A stretch of 64,000 bases of DNA, taken from the NCBI GenBank assembly GCA_030490835.1, contig CM059971.1:48718012-48782011 (forward strand), given 5' to 3'. Positions within the stretch are counted from its first letter, which is position 1; each line of letters starts with the position of its first letter. Of this stretch, positions 1-9,305 are shown piece after piece. Both the position numbers and the translations under genes were made by a program. This DNA comes from Annona cherimola. Taxonomy: Eukaryota; Streptophyta; Magnoliopsida; Magnoliales; Annonaceae. The notes beneath the pieces were generated by a model. It searched no databases, was not told the origin of the DNA, and worked only from the letters and a program-made list of their open reading frames with translations.

Positions 1-486
1 GAAAATGATCTGCTGAAAAAGGAGAACAAATCATTAAATGAATCATTAGCTAAGTTCTCTAATCCAGGAGAAAGCGTCAAAATGTTTTTGAATATGACCT
101 CCCAAACACATAAAAGAGGTCTTGGGTATCATACATTTGAGCAAGGAGAAAGTAGCAAATCAAATGTACAAATATTTGAGAAACATCAAACTAAAAATGC
201 ATCTATATACAAGCCACAAAAGAAAAATTTTAAGTGGACTAGAAGACCAATAATGGAACCATTGCATACTTGGAGGCCTACTCCAAGATTACCTATGACT
301 TGTAATTTCTGCAATAAAATGGGTCACAAAACTTACAAATGTAATTTTAAGAAATTATATGACCATGGTGCAAAATTAGTTTGGGTTCCAAGAAACACAA
401 GATTTGGGCTTTCAAAGTTAGAACAACAAAAATTGATCTATATTACTAACCCAAATGGACCCATAAAATGGGTACCAAGAAGATAA
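1..486 (+). CDS. gag: Copia gag, C-terminal part (nucleocapsid)
   Basis: The frame is open from base 1 to the TAA at 484-486 (161 codons seen). The first residues (ENDLLKKENKSLNESLAKF) are the end of a charged coiled coil. They are followed by a basic linker and one CCHC zinc knuckle (CNFCNKMGHKTYKC, spacing C-X2-C-X4-H-X4-C, about bases 301-342), the RNA-binding motif of the nucleocapsid. The protein closes with NGPIKWVPRR. It is about 75-80% identical by eye to the gag end of Copia-2 (29700-30179). No stop is visible inside this piece. Pol starts in the +1 frame immediately after it, with a 20-nt overlap at 467-486. Confidence 0.9.
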   Translation, partial: ENDLLKKENKSLNESLAKFSNPGESVKMFLNMTSQTHKRGLGYHTFEQGESSKSNVQIFEKHQTKNASIYKPQKKNFKWTRRPIMEPLHTWRPTPRLPMTCNFCNKMGHKTYKCNFKKLYDHGAKLVWVPRNTRFGLSKLEQQKLIYITNPNGPIKWVPRR

Positions 487-493
487 GATTTAT

Positions 494-3400
494 TTGCTTA
501 TTTTTCAGACATGTCTTAAGGCAAAGGCAAACAATGAATGGTTCATGGATAGCGGTTGCTCAAGGCATATGACCGGTGAAAGAAGTTTATTTCACAAACT
601 TATGCCTTGTAATGATGGAGTGGTTGCTTTTGGCAATAATGAAAAAGGTAAAATCAAAGGTAAAGGAAATATACATAGCTTTTCAAATGCATGCATGGAA
701 GATGTTTTGTTTGTTGAAGGACTCAAACACAATCTAATGAGCATTAGCCAATTATGTGATAAAGGATACAAAGTTGTGTTTGAATCATCTATATGTAATG
801 TATTTGATGGAGAGCATATCATGTTTAGTGGAAAAAGACATGGAAATGTATATTTGGTTTCACTTGATGAATTGAATGGTCAATGTCTAATGGCAATTGA
901 TAATGATCCATGGGTTTGGCATAAAAGGCTTGGACATATAAACATGAGAAATATAAAAACCTTATGGAAGAAAAGTTTGGTAGAAGGCTTGCCTAAGTTG
1001 AAATATGACAAAGACAAAATCTGTAAGGCATGTCAATTATCTAAACAACCAAAGATGCCTTTCACTACCAAAAAGGAGATTTCCACCACTAGGCCACTTG
1101 AATTACTACACATGGATCTATATGGGCCATCCGACATTTTAACCATTGGTGGAAAGAAATATGTATTTGTCATAGTTGATGATTTTTCAAGATTTACATG
1201 AATAATTCTCTTAACTAGTAAAGACGAAGCCTTCTCTATGTTTGCAATTTTTGCAAATTTGGTGCAAAATGAAAAACAAAGTACTATTGTGACCATAAGA
1301 AGCGATCATGGTGGCGAATTCGAAAATAAACGATTCATAGAACTTTGTAATGAGAAAGGAATTCACCACACATTTTCTGCACCAAGAACTCCACAACAAA
1401 ATGGAGTAGTTGAAAGGAAAAATAGAACTATACAAGAGATGGCTAGAACTATGCTAAATGAGAGCAATCTATCCAAGAAATTTTGGGGTGAAGCTGTAAG
1501 TACAGCTTGTCATGTATTGAACCGTGTTACCATTCGATCAATCTTGAAAAAGACCCCATATGAACTATGGAAAGGAAGGAAACCAAATATTTCTTATTTT
1601 CATGCTTTTGGATGTACATGTTATGTTTTGAACAACGGAAAAACTAACTTGGGAAAGTTAGATGCTAAAAGCGATGAGGCTATATTCCTTGGTTATTCAT
1701 CAAATAGCAAAGCATATAGAGTATTCAACAAACGAAACCAAGTTGTAGAAGAATTCATACATGTTGTATTTGATGAAGTTAACCAAACTCCGAGAAAGGA
1801 GGATGAACAAAGTGATGTAGATGAGACAAAAGGCAAAGAACAATCAAAGGAACTCGAGCTCAAGCCAGAAGATCTCGTGGAGAAAGAGGTAAGTGAAGGT
1901 AATGTTTCTTACAAACCTCCAACTGATTTAAAATTCAAAAATGCCCATCCAATTGAACAAGTTATTGGAAATATATATGAAGGAGTGAAAACTAGAAGAT
2001 CAAAACAAAACGTTTATGGTCAATATGCCTTTGTATCTAAAATTGAACCAAATACCATTGAACAAGCTTTCAATGATGAAAATTGCGTGATTGCAATGCA
2101 AGAAGAGCTAAACCAATTCGAAAGGAACAATGTATGGCATTTAGTTCCTAGACCAAATAATCACACTATCATAGGTACTAAATGGATATTTAGGAACAAA
2201 TTAGATGAAAGCGGACTCGTAATTAGAAACAAGGAAAGATTAGTAGCCAAAGGGTATTCCCAAGAAGAAGGAATTGATTTTGAAGAATCATATGCACCCG
2301 TGGCTAGATTAGAAGCCATACGTATTTTACTAGCATTTGCTTCTCATATGAATTTCAAATTGTTTCAAATGGATGTAAAAAGTGCATTTTTGAATGGCTA
2401 TCTGAATGAAGAAGTATATGTTGAACAACCCCCTGGCTTTGGAGAAAAGAATCAATCAAAGTATGTCTATAAATTGACCAAAGCATTATATGGACTAAAA
2501 CAAGCTCCAAGAGCTTGGTATGAAAGATTGAATAAATTTTTGATTGACCATGAGTTTCAAAAAGGGAAAGTAGACACTACTCTGTTCATTAAATATAAAA
2601 ATAAAAACATTTTAATTGTGCAGATTTATGTTGATGACATAATATTTGGTGCTACTGACGAAAAACTTTGTCAAGAGTTTTCTAAGATAATGCAGAACAA
2701 ATTCGAAATGAGTATGATGGGAGAATTAAATTTCTTTCTTGGACTGCAAATCAAGCAACAAAGTGAAGGAATATTTCTAAATCAGTCCAAATACGCCAGA
2801 GAGATGCTCAAGAAGTTTGGAATGCAAAATAGCAAAGGAGCAAACACTCCAATGAGCTCTACAATCAAGATCGATGCGGACGAAAATGGTAAAAGTATCG
2901 ATCAAACACTTTATAGAAGCATGATAGGATCCTTGCTATACTTAACTGCTTCTAGACCCGATATCCTATTTAGTGTTTGTATGTGCTCTAGATTCCAAGC
3001 ATGTCCAAAAGAATCACATCTACTTGCTGTAAAAAGAATTTTTAAATATTTGTTAGAAACTACAAATCTTGGACTATGGTATCCAAAGGGGTCAACCTTT
3101 GATCTAATCGGCTATTCGGATGCAGACTTTGCCGGATATAAAGTAGATAGAAAAAGTACCAGTGTAACTTGTCAATTTCTTGGACATATGCTAGTTTCAT
3201 GGCATTCAAGAAAACAAACAAGTGTTGCACTATCTACTGCGGAAGCCGAATACATAGCCGCCGGTAGTTGTTGTGCCCAATTACTTTGGATGAAACAACA
3301 GTTGAAAGACTATGGTATTGATTATGTTGATATTCCTATTAGATGTGATAATACAAGTGCAATTTGTTTGACTAAAAATCCTGTATTGCATTCTAGAACC

Positions 3401-3571
3401 AAACATATTGATGTGAGACATCATTTTATTCGTGAACATGTTGAAAATCATGATGTGTGCTTAGAATATGTGAAAACAGAGGATCAAATTGCTGATATCT
3501 TTACCAAACCTCTAGCTAAAGAATCATTTTACAAGATTAGGAATGATATGGGGATGATAGAGCTAAATTAG
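494..3571 (+). pseudogene. pol: Copia pol polyprotein (PR-IN-RT-RNase H), one nonsense codon
   Basis: One frame runs from about 467 to the TAG at 3569-3571 and is interrupted only by TGA at 1199-1201, where Copia-2 has TGG (Trp after SRFT). Domains in order: aspartic protease (WFMDSGCSRHMTG, 540-575); GAG_pre-integrase HHCC finger (WHKRLGH...CKAC, 916-1035); integrase core with D (HMDLYGP, 1110), D (SDHGGEF, 1303) and E (VVERKNRT, 1410); RVT_2 reverse transcriptase (KWIFRNKLD to [10 protein letters not shown], catalytic YVDD at 2629-2640); and RNase H ([36 protein letters not shown]). A usually conserved KSTSGT reads KSTSVT. First in-frame codon used here is TTG 494; no ATG marks a start, as expected if pol is made by frameshifting from gag. 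Without readthrough the TGA would remove the end of integrase, RT and RNase H. Confidence 0.93.
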
Positions 3572-3623
3572 GAAAAATTAAAACAAGAAATCAAAATTTG
3601 AAAAAGGCAAACTGATGAGTCAA

Positions 3624-3789
3624 GTCGACTCCATAGGAGCCAAGTCGACTCCGCCAAGTCGACTTGGGAAAGTGAAGTCGACTCCGCTTCGACAGCAAAG
3701 TCGACTCCACGGGGTCGAAGTCGACTCCGCACTATGTGCGAAGTCGACTCCAGGGAGCCGAAGTCGACTTCGCCTAGGGCAAAGTCGAC
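3624..3789 (+). repeat. Nine GTCGAC sites at about 20-bp spacing between pol and the extra ORF
   Basis: GTCGAC occurs at 3624, 3644, 3658, 3677, 3700, 3720, 3743, 3763 and 3784. Most lie within the motif AAGTCGACTCC, and the spacings are 20, 14, 19, 23, 20, 23, 20 and 21 bp. The same AAGTCGACT core forms the two palindrome clusters in the LTRs of this family. Copia-2 has no such array after its pol stop. The array is CpG-rich in an AT-rich element. Confidence 0.9.
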
Positions 3790-3814
3790 TCCGCGAGCGC
3801 GACCGTCCGACTTC

Positions 3815-4192
3815 CGAGCCTTCCTTTCTATTTCTTCTTCCCTCTTTTCTTTCTTCCTCATTTTCTTTTGGCCTCCCTGTTTTTTCCTCTACTCTCAGGC
3901 GATTCCTCTCCACTCTTCCGGCGATTTTCTCCTCCTCCATCTCCGGCAAACCTTTCCGGCGAATCCCTTTCTCTCTCTCCGGTTTTCTTCTCCATTTCTC
4001 TCTCTCTCTCTCTTCCTCTCCGTTTTTCTCTCTCACTCTTCCTCTCTGTTTCTCTCTTTCTCTCTTCATTGCTTTCTCATTTTCTTCTCTCATTCAAGCT
4101 CCATCTCTCCCAAGCTCTCTCTCTTTCTCACAGCATTTCTTTGGTATCATCTCCATTTTCCTCTCTCAAAATCCAACTCCAAATCGTCCCAA
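3815..4192 (+). promoter_or_regulatory. Pyrimidine-rich leader before the extra ORF
   Basis: About 370 bases of almost pure C+T on the + strand (TTCC, CTCTCT and TTTCTC runs) end at the ATG at 4193. This resembles the CT-rich 5' leaders of plant mRNAs, so it may be the untranslated leader of a separate transcript. No convincing TATA box was seen between the pol stop and this tract. Reading frames open through this segment are low-complexity Ser/Phe/Leu translations and are not called as protein. Confidence 0.5.
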
Positions 4193-5800
4193 ATGGCACC
4201 TAAAGCTAAACCTCCAAAGAAAGCAATCTCAAAACCATCTCTAAAGCCTATGCCTAGACCTTCAAGGTCAACAACTGAGGAAGAGGTGCCCAGAAGGCAA
4301 AGAACACCCGCAAAACGGCCACGAGAGGAACCTTCGACTTCGACGGGTAAACGGGTTCGATTCCAAACCACTACTCAATCATCTGATCAAGCACCCAGGT
4401 CTGAAAGTCAACAACAAACCTCACAGAGCACACCATCCGGGACAAGCAAAAGAGGCACTGCGGCTGGGAAAGCACAAGTATTGAAGATGCCCACTACCTA
4501 CTTCAAAACCGAGCTCCAACATAGCCGTTTTTACAAAACATTCTACGAACGGAAGGTATTCATACCCAAGATTATAGATTTTAATTTCTTGAAAGAATAT
4601 GGATCCGACATAGAAGATCTATTGGATTTTCAAGGATGGACCAATTTGCTAAAGGAAGACGAAAGGGTCTATCCAGATCTTACTCGAATGTTTTATTATC
4701 TTTGGGATGAAGAATACTTTGGAACCTTCGTCAAAGGAGTCGAAATGGATCTTGGAATCGGGATAGTTGCAGGACCGACTGAAGTAATGAGTCATTTAGG
4801 ACACATACTTGGAGTCCCGTATGAGGATGAGCCTATTCCAGAAGATCTCACTTTGGATCAAATGTATAATCAGCTCACCCGGAGCAACAAGTACCATCCG
4901 GGAATCAAATTCCTTCGGTACATGGATCTGTCACCTAGGCTACGAGTGCTCAGACTCCTCATTGCCCACTGCATCTACCCAAAGGGCGGTGGAAGAAATC
5001 AATTGAACCCACAGGAAGCAGGGATACTATGGAAAGTGGCCAACAGGGTCAAAGTGAGCATACCCAAATTATTTCTTGAAGCCTTGGCTTCTAGAAAGGA
5101 TAACCCACGAGGAGTCCTTCCCTATGGCACATGGATCACAAAGATTCTTGAATTCTTCAAAGTGGATATTGAAGGCGGGCCTTTCGAAGTGCTCAAATCC
5201 ACAAATGCCATAAATAAAGCTCTCATACAAAGAATGAAGATCAATCTGCTTGAACTAAGGCATGAAGCTTCAGAAGAAGAGCAAGAAGACAATGCACAGA
5301 CTGAGGGGGAGCAACCTCCCACGGCACCACTTGCTCAAGAGGAGCCAGCATCTCCCATATCGCACGGATCCTATTCTCCACAAGGGTCCGCTGCAAGAGA
5401 ACGGGTGCCTCCAACCTCTTCTGAGGAGGTCACCCTAAAGGATTTAAAAGATGAAATCATTGCTATGAGGGCAGAAATGGGTTATCAAGAAGACCGGAAG
5501 ACAAGTCTTATCACCGGCGTTCACAATGCCCTCGAGGATATGCACTCCCGGCAAGACAGAATTGAGCGGGAAATGCGGACTATCCGCTATCATCTTGCCT
5601 CTGACCGACATAAGAAGAAACTCATGCCTGAACTCGATCCTTACGAATCAGGATCAGTTCATAAAGAAGCAACTCCAGATCACGCTTCTCTTGTTTACTC
5701 ATCGGCCCATCATTGTCCTATCGAACCAATCTTATATCCGATCTCTCAATTTCAATTCACAAAATCATTAAGAGTTGATCGATTTTTGATAAATTTTTGA
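4193..5800 (+). CDS. Extra ORF downstream of pol; resembles 'putative plant transposon protein' domain
   Basis: An uninterrupted 535-codon frame (stop TGA 5798-5800). ATG 4193 is chosen because it follows the CT-rich leader and starts a normal-composition protein; the frame is open upstream to 3734 but only as low-complexity sequence. Residues 1-100 are basic and Pro/Ser/Thr-rich (PKAKPPKKA, RPREEPSTSTGKRVRF), like a nuclear-localisation or nucleic-acid-binding tail. Residues about 105-355 form a globular region with FYERKVFIPK, YPDLTRMFYYLW, TFVKGVEMDL, KYHPGIKFLRYMD and NRVKVSIPKLFLEAL. From memory this pattern fits the plant domain family named 'putative plant transposon protein'. Residues about 365-440 are acidic and disordered; residues about 440-490 are a predicted coiled coil (LKDLKDEIIAMRAEMG...). 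No signal peptide or membrane helix is visible, so it is not an obvious envelope protein. It lies 621 nt after the pol stop and occupies the position of the env-like ORF of Sireviruses. Confidence 0.75.
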   Translation: MAPKAKPPKKAISKPSLKPMPRPSRSTTEEEVPRRQRTPAKRPREEPSTSTGKRVRFQTTTQSSDQAPRSESQQQTSQSTPSGTSKRGTAAGKAQVLKMPTTYFKTELQHSRFYKTFYERKVFIPKIIDFNFLKEYGSDIEDLLDFQGWTNLLKEDERVYPDLTRMFYYLWDEEYFGTFVKGVEMDLGIGIVAGPTEVMSHLGHILGVPYEDEPIPEDLTLDQMYNQLTRSNKYHPGIKFLRYMDLSPRLRVLRLLIAHCIYPKGGGRNQLNPQEAGILWKVANRVKVSIPKLFLEALASRKDNPRGVLPYGTWITKILEFFKVDIEGGPFEVLKSTNAINKALIQRMKINLLELRHEASEEEQEDNAQTEGEQPPTAPLAQEEPASPISHGSYSPQGSAARERVPPTSSEEVTLKDLKDEIIAMRAEMGYQEDRKTSLITGVHNALEDMHSRQDRIEREMRTIRYHLASDRHKKKLMPELDPYESGSVHKEATPDHASLVYSSAHHCPIEPILYPISQFQFTKSLRVDRFLINF

Positions 5801-6164
5801 TAGTTTGACAAAAAGGGGGAGATAGAATAGGTGAGTTGAGTAAAATTTTCTTTTGGGTTGGGTAGTTTTGTATCTAGGTTTCATTTTTGTTTTGTATTGC
5901 ATTTTGTAAAAATGAAACTTGATATATATATATGCTTTTGATGAATGTTATGTTTGCTTAATATGTTATGCTTGATTAATAAAGTATTCAACATGATTTG
6001 CTTGAAAGGTATCCAATATGCCAAAATGATATAATGGTTGAAATTTCAAAAAGCTCTGACCTATAAGACAAATGCTCTGTTTTTCAAAAGACATATGAAC
6101 ATGATTAATGCTTGAAAGGTATCAACTCAAATGAAGTTTTGTCAATCATCAAAAAGGGGGAGAT
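5801..6164 (+). other. 3' untranslated region of Copia-1 with two polypurine tracts
   Basis: AAAAAGGGGGAG occurs at 5810-5821 and again at 6151-6162, the second two bases before the LTR. The distal copy is the expected plus-strand primer; the proximal one is an extra copy, a pattern known from Sireviruses. The stretch between is AT-rich and shows no gene. Confidence 0.85.
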
Positions 6165-6292
6165 TGTTGGAAACAATGTTTAAAACAATAAAAATTGACC
6201 AAATCTTGAGTTTTGATGATTAACAAGAACTAATTTTGAGTATATAAAAGGTACTAATGTGTTTGCTAAATGTTTAAGGAAAGCAAAGAGGT

Positions 6293-7142
6293 CAAGTCGA
6301 TCTCCAAGTCGACTTGGACTTCGACTTGGGTGAAGTCGATCCCAAAGTCGACTCAAATATCGACTTGAGAATGAATCCCAAAAGGCAACAGGTGAAGTCG
6401 CAGGTCAAGTCGACTCCACTTGCGACTTGGGAAGTCAAGTCGCAGACGAAGTCGACTCCAGCATCGACTTGAGAATGAATCCCAAAAGGCAACAGGTGAA
6501 GTCGCAGGTCAAGTCGACTCCACTTGCGACTTGGGAAGTCAAGTCGCAGACGAAGTCGACTCCAGCATCGACTTGGAGTATCCAGAGTTGAAAAGTGGAA
6601 ACGAACATAACGAAGTCGCAAACGAAGTCGACTCCAGGTGCGACTTGGGTGAAGTCGCAGGCCAGGTCGACTCCATCCACGACTTGAGAAGTTCAAACTT
6701 CAAAGATGCAGTTTTCAAGCTATTCAAGAGGATTTATCACTCAAGTCCAAGGAATCAAGATGAAAAACAAATGAGTCAAATTCAAAGTCAAGAATCATGT
6801 TCTACATCAAATCAAGTCTATCAAGCTCAAAGACAAAGATACAAGAATGATTCAAACAATGTCTATCAAGACTACATAAGTCAAATATGCATGAATCATC
6901 TAAGTAAGAATCAAGCCAATCCAAGATAGAAGAACACAACTTGAAGATCAAAGCAGGTTCAGCAAAACCCGAGCCAAGTCGCAGGCCAAGTCGACTTCAG
7001 GATCGACTTGGGTCGAAGTCTGAAGTCAAGTCGACCAAGCCTAAGACTTGGGAATCCGAAGAACTGGAGTCGCAGACGAAGTCGACTCCAGATGCGACTT
7101 GGGTAGCCAAGTCGCATCCCAAGTCGACTCCACCTTCGACTT
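6293..7142 (+). repeat. Two clusters of AAGTCGACT/AAGTCGCA palindromic units in the Copia-1 LTR
   Basis: Units read AAGTCGCA ... AAGTCGACTCC ... TGCGACTT: the outer arms are reverse complements and the centre holds the palindrome GTCGAC, so each unit can form a short hairpin. The first cluster is 6293-6686, the second 6976-7142. The second ends about 85 bp upstream of the TATA box. Equivalent pairs of clusters occur in every other Copia LTR here: 26639-26920 and 27349-27520; 33824-34105 and 34534-34700; reversed 24915-25095 and 25367-25680; reversed 45043-45226 and 45567-45862. Confidence 0.85.
6361..6568 (+). repeat. Perfect 104-bp tandem duplication in the LTR
   Basis: 6361-6464 and 6465-6568 are identical base for base. 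Each copy contains two of the palindromic units. The other Copia LTRs in the window do not show the doubling. Confidence 0.93.
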
Positions 7143-7225
7143 GGGTATAACGTTCAAATTTTCGAACGTTGGAGCTCATTTATTGCGCGCCAACAACCTC
7201 CACAACGTTCATATTTTCTTCCCTC

Positions 7226-7234
7226 TATAAAAGG
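7226..7234 (+). promoter_or_regulatory. TATA box of Copia-1 LTR
   Basis: TATAAAAGG lies after the second palindrome cluster, at the same relative place as TATAAATAG in Copia-2. It probably marks the U3/R boundary about 30 bp downstream. Confidence 0.7.
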
Positions 7235-7601
7235 AACCTCAAATGAACGTGAAAACACAACAAGAGAACACAAGACACTACGTTAAAGTTCAAAGAGAGA
7301 AAAGAAGTGCAAGAAAGGTTTCCTATTTGCTTTTCTCCATTGTTGAGTGGTCCGTATAAATTCTAAGGAAGAAGAAAGCTTCAAGTTGCTAGCGCCTTCA
7401 ACAATATTCATCCAAAGCTGCTTCTACAACTTCTTCCTCGAACTAAATCTGCCTACATAAATCTGTAAAGTGTAGTTTCATTTATTTCATTGTCTTGTTG
7501 TATAAATCTTGATTTAGCTTGGGTAGCTAAGATCAAGTATATGCAAAGTAGGGTGTGATTGGAGTGAGACTCATCACCTACTTTTGCATGTGAGTTGTTT
7601 A

Positions 7602-7701
7602 TGCCCCCTAGAGCTAGAATCTAGAAGAGAGCAAGTGGCTCTAGTTGTATATGCCCCCTAGAGCTGGAATCTAGAAGAGAGCGGTGACTCTAAGTGTATT
7701 C
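7602..7701 (+). repeat. 50-bp tandem pair (TGCCCCCTAGAGCT...) in LTR
   Basis: Two adjacent copies start at 7602 and 7652, each with TGCCCCCTAGAGCT, GAATCTAGAAGAGAGC and a CTCTA segment. The pair is conserved in the Copia-2 LTRs and the reversed solo LTRs, so it predates the copies. It lies downstream of the TATA box and would be transcribed. Confidence 0.85.
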
Positions 7702-7950
7702 GTGGAATACATAGTGGAACCCAAGTCACAACAGAGTGTGAGCTTGGAAGAGTGGAGTAGGGAAGGTTTGCCCGAACCACTATAAATCTTGTGTTATATT
7801 TCTTTTTACTGCTTTATCTTTATTGCTCTCTAGCTCTTTTCAAAAGGGGATTAATTACTCAAGGGGTTAAGTCTTTATTTACCAAAGATTTTTTAAAGAA
7901 CCCAATTCACCCCTCCCCTCTTGGGTTTTGCCACTAACTCGGGACCAACA

Positions 7951-9265
7951 AAACAGGGTATGTATAGGTACAAAGGTCGCCTTTGCATACCTAACATTGT
8001 TGAGTTAAAGGAACAGATCCTGAAAGAGGCACATTTTTTGCCTTTTTCTATTCACCCTGGGAGTACGAAAATGTTTCAGGATCTCAAGAAAGTATATTGG
8101 TGGAATAATATGAAGAGAGAGATCGTTGAATATGTGGCTAAGTGTCTAACTTGCCAACGGGTGAAGGCGGATCACCAAAGAATCCCTGGTAAGTTACAGT
8201 CCTTAGAAATTCCATAATGGAAGTGGGATGACATTATAATGGATTTCATAGAAGGATTACCTAGAACCCAAGTCGGGAATGATTCTATATGGGTAATCAT
8301 GGATAGGTTATTGAAAGTCGCGCACTTTCTACCTATCAGAAGGACGTATACGGCGAAAAAGCTAGCTAAGGTTTACTATTAAGAGATCGTAAGACTCCAT
8401 GGAGTGCCGATGTCGATCATCTCTGATCGAGATGAGACATTCACGTCAAGGTTTTGGAAAAGCTTGCATGAAATCTTAGGCACCCAACTCAAGTTGAGCA
8501 AAGCTTTTCATCCTCAAACGGATGGACAAACGGAGCGGGTGAACCAAGTCATTGAAGATATGCTCCGTATGTCTACTTTAGAGTTTGGAGGATCATGGGA
8601 TGAATACATCTCAATTGTGGAGTTCGAACCAAGCTAGCATCCAAATGGCTCCATTTGAGGCGTTATATGGTCGACGATGTCGAATGCCGTTGAACTGGGA
8701 TGAAGTTGGAGAGAAAAGATTAGCCCCTGACTTATCTCAGCGAATGGAAGACAAGGTTAAGACTATTCGCCAGTGTATACTCACAGCCCAAAGTCGGCAA
8801 AAGAGTTACACAGATTGCAAGAGAAGGGATCTGAATATCCAAGTTGACGAACATGTGTTTATAAAGGTCACGCCATTCAAAGGAGTTACAAGGTTTGGAA
8901 AAAAGGGAAAACTAAATCCCAGGTATATTGGACCATTTGAGGTTTTGGAAAAGGTTGGGAAGTTAGCATATCGGATAGCTTTACCCCCAACGTTAGCTTT
9001 GATTCACAATGTGTTCCACATATCGATGCTTAGGAAATATGATCCAGACCCAATCCATGTATTGGTGGCTGAAAATTTACCGATTCAGGATTATCTAAAT
9101 TATGAAGAAAGACCAAAGAAGATCTTGGATCATAAGGTACAAAAGCTTCGGAATCGGAAAATTGAATATATAAAAGTACAATGGAACCAATATTCCGAAA
9201 ATGAAGCCACGTGGGAGCTAAAGGAAGAAGTGGAATGAAAATACCTCCATCTATTTAAAGAATAG
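7951..9265 (+). pseudogene. pol: Gypsy integrase with C-terminal chromodomain, broken
   Basis: It begins inside the integrase because Copia-1 interrupts it. Visible in order: HHCC zinc finger (HFLPFSIHPG...CLTCQRVKADH, about 8028-8172); integrase core with D (MDF, 8239), D (SDRDETF, 8422) and E (TDGQTERVNQ, 8535); the GPF-like C-terminal segment (NPRYIGPFEVLEKVGKLAYRIALP); and a chromodomain (ILDHKVQKLRNRKIEYIKVQWNQYSENEATWE, about 9121-9225). Defects against Tekay-2: TAA at 8215 where Glu is expected, TAA at about 8380, a deletion of about 17 bp near 8624 that shifts frame, and TGA at 9236 where Tekay-2 has CGA. The ancestral stop would be TAG 9263-9265. Confidence 0.9.
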
Positions 9266-9290
9266 ACGGTTTCGGGACGAAACTTATTAT

Positions 9291-9304
9291 AAGGGAGGGG
9301 AGGA
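9291..9304 (+). other. Polypurine tract of Tekay-1
   Basis: AAGGGAGGGGAGGA lies one base before the LTR start TGTGAAACCC and is the expected plus-strand primer. Tekay-2 has an equivalent tract at 40657-40668. Confidence 0.85.
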
Positions 9305-9305
9305 T

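Larger units (their letters stand above)
1..7950 (+). mobile_element. Copia-1, Sirevirus-like Ty1/copia element (5' part outside window)
   Basis: The order is gag C-terminus, protease, integrase, reverse transcriptase, RNase H, extra ORF, two polypurine tracts and a 3' LTR. Integrase before RT is diagnostic of Ty1/copia. The coiled-coil gag, duplicated AAAAAGGGGGAG tracts, palindrome-rich LTR and extra ORF after pol point to the Sirevirus lineage; this is a family assignment by recognition. The 5' LTR, primer site and most of gag lie left of the window. The element sits inside the integrase of Tekay-1: sequence from 7951 continues a reading frame that matches the second Tekay copy at about 39315. 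The right-hand target-site copy should be 7951-7955 (AAACA), but the left copy is out of view. Confidence 0.93.
6165..7950 (+). repeat. Copia-1 3' LTR (1786 bp)
   Basis: It starts TGTTGG directly after the polypurine tract and ends CCAACA, giving 6-bp inverted termini. Homology to the Copia-2 LTRs covers the whole length but is clearly diverged. Landmarks: palindrome clusters near 6293-6686 and 6976-7142, a conserved GCGCGCC segment near 7183, a TATA box at 7226-7234, a 50-bp tandem pair at 7602-7701, and a CCCCTCCCCTCTTGGGTTTTG tail. Confidence 0.95.

Noticed and set aside
3622..3789. CRISPR-like array from the regular GTCGAC spacing
   Set aside because: The repeat is only about 11 bp, the spacers are short and similar, and the context is a plant retrotransposon.
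3615..4244. Open frames on both strands over the GTCGAC array and CT-rich tract
   Set aside because: Low-complexity Ser/Pro/Leu/Phe or Arg/Glu translations produced by the repeats; several frames are open at once, so there is no coding signal.
4193..5800. Reading the extra ORF as a retroviral-type envelope
   Set aside because: No signal peptide, no membrane-spanning stretch and no glycosylation-rich ectodomain visible. The pol stop (TAG GAA) also lacks the downstream CARYYA context that I recall being used for SIRE1 env readthrough.
6292..7230. Several overlapping frames in the Copia LTR rich in KST/VDF/SRL residues
   Set aside because: The palindromic AAGTCGACT units lack stops in several frames on both strands; the same shadows recur in every Copia LTR.
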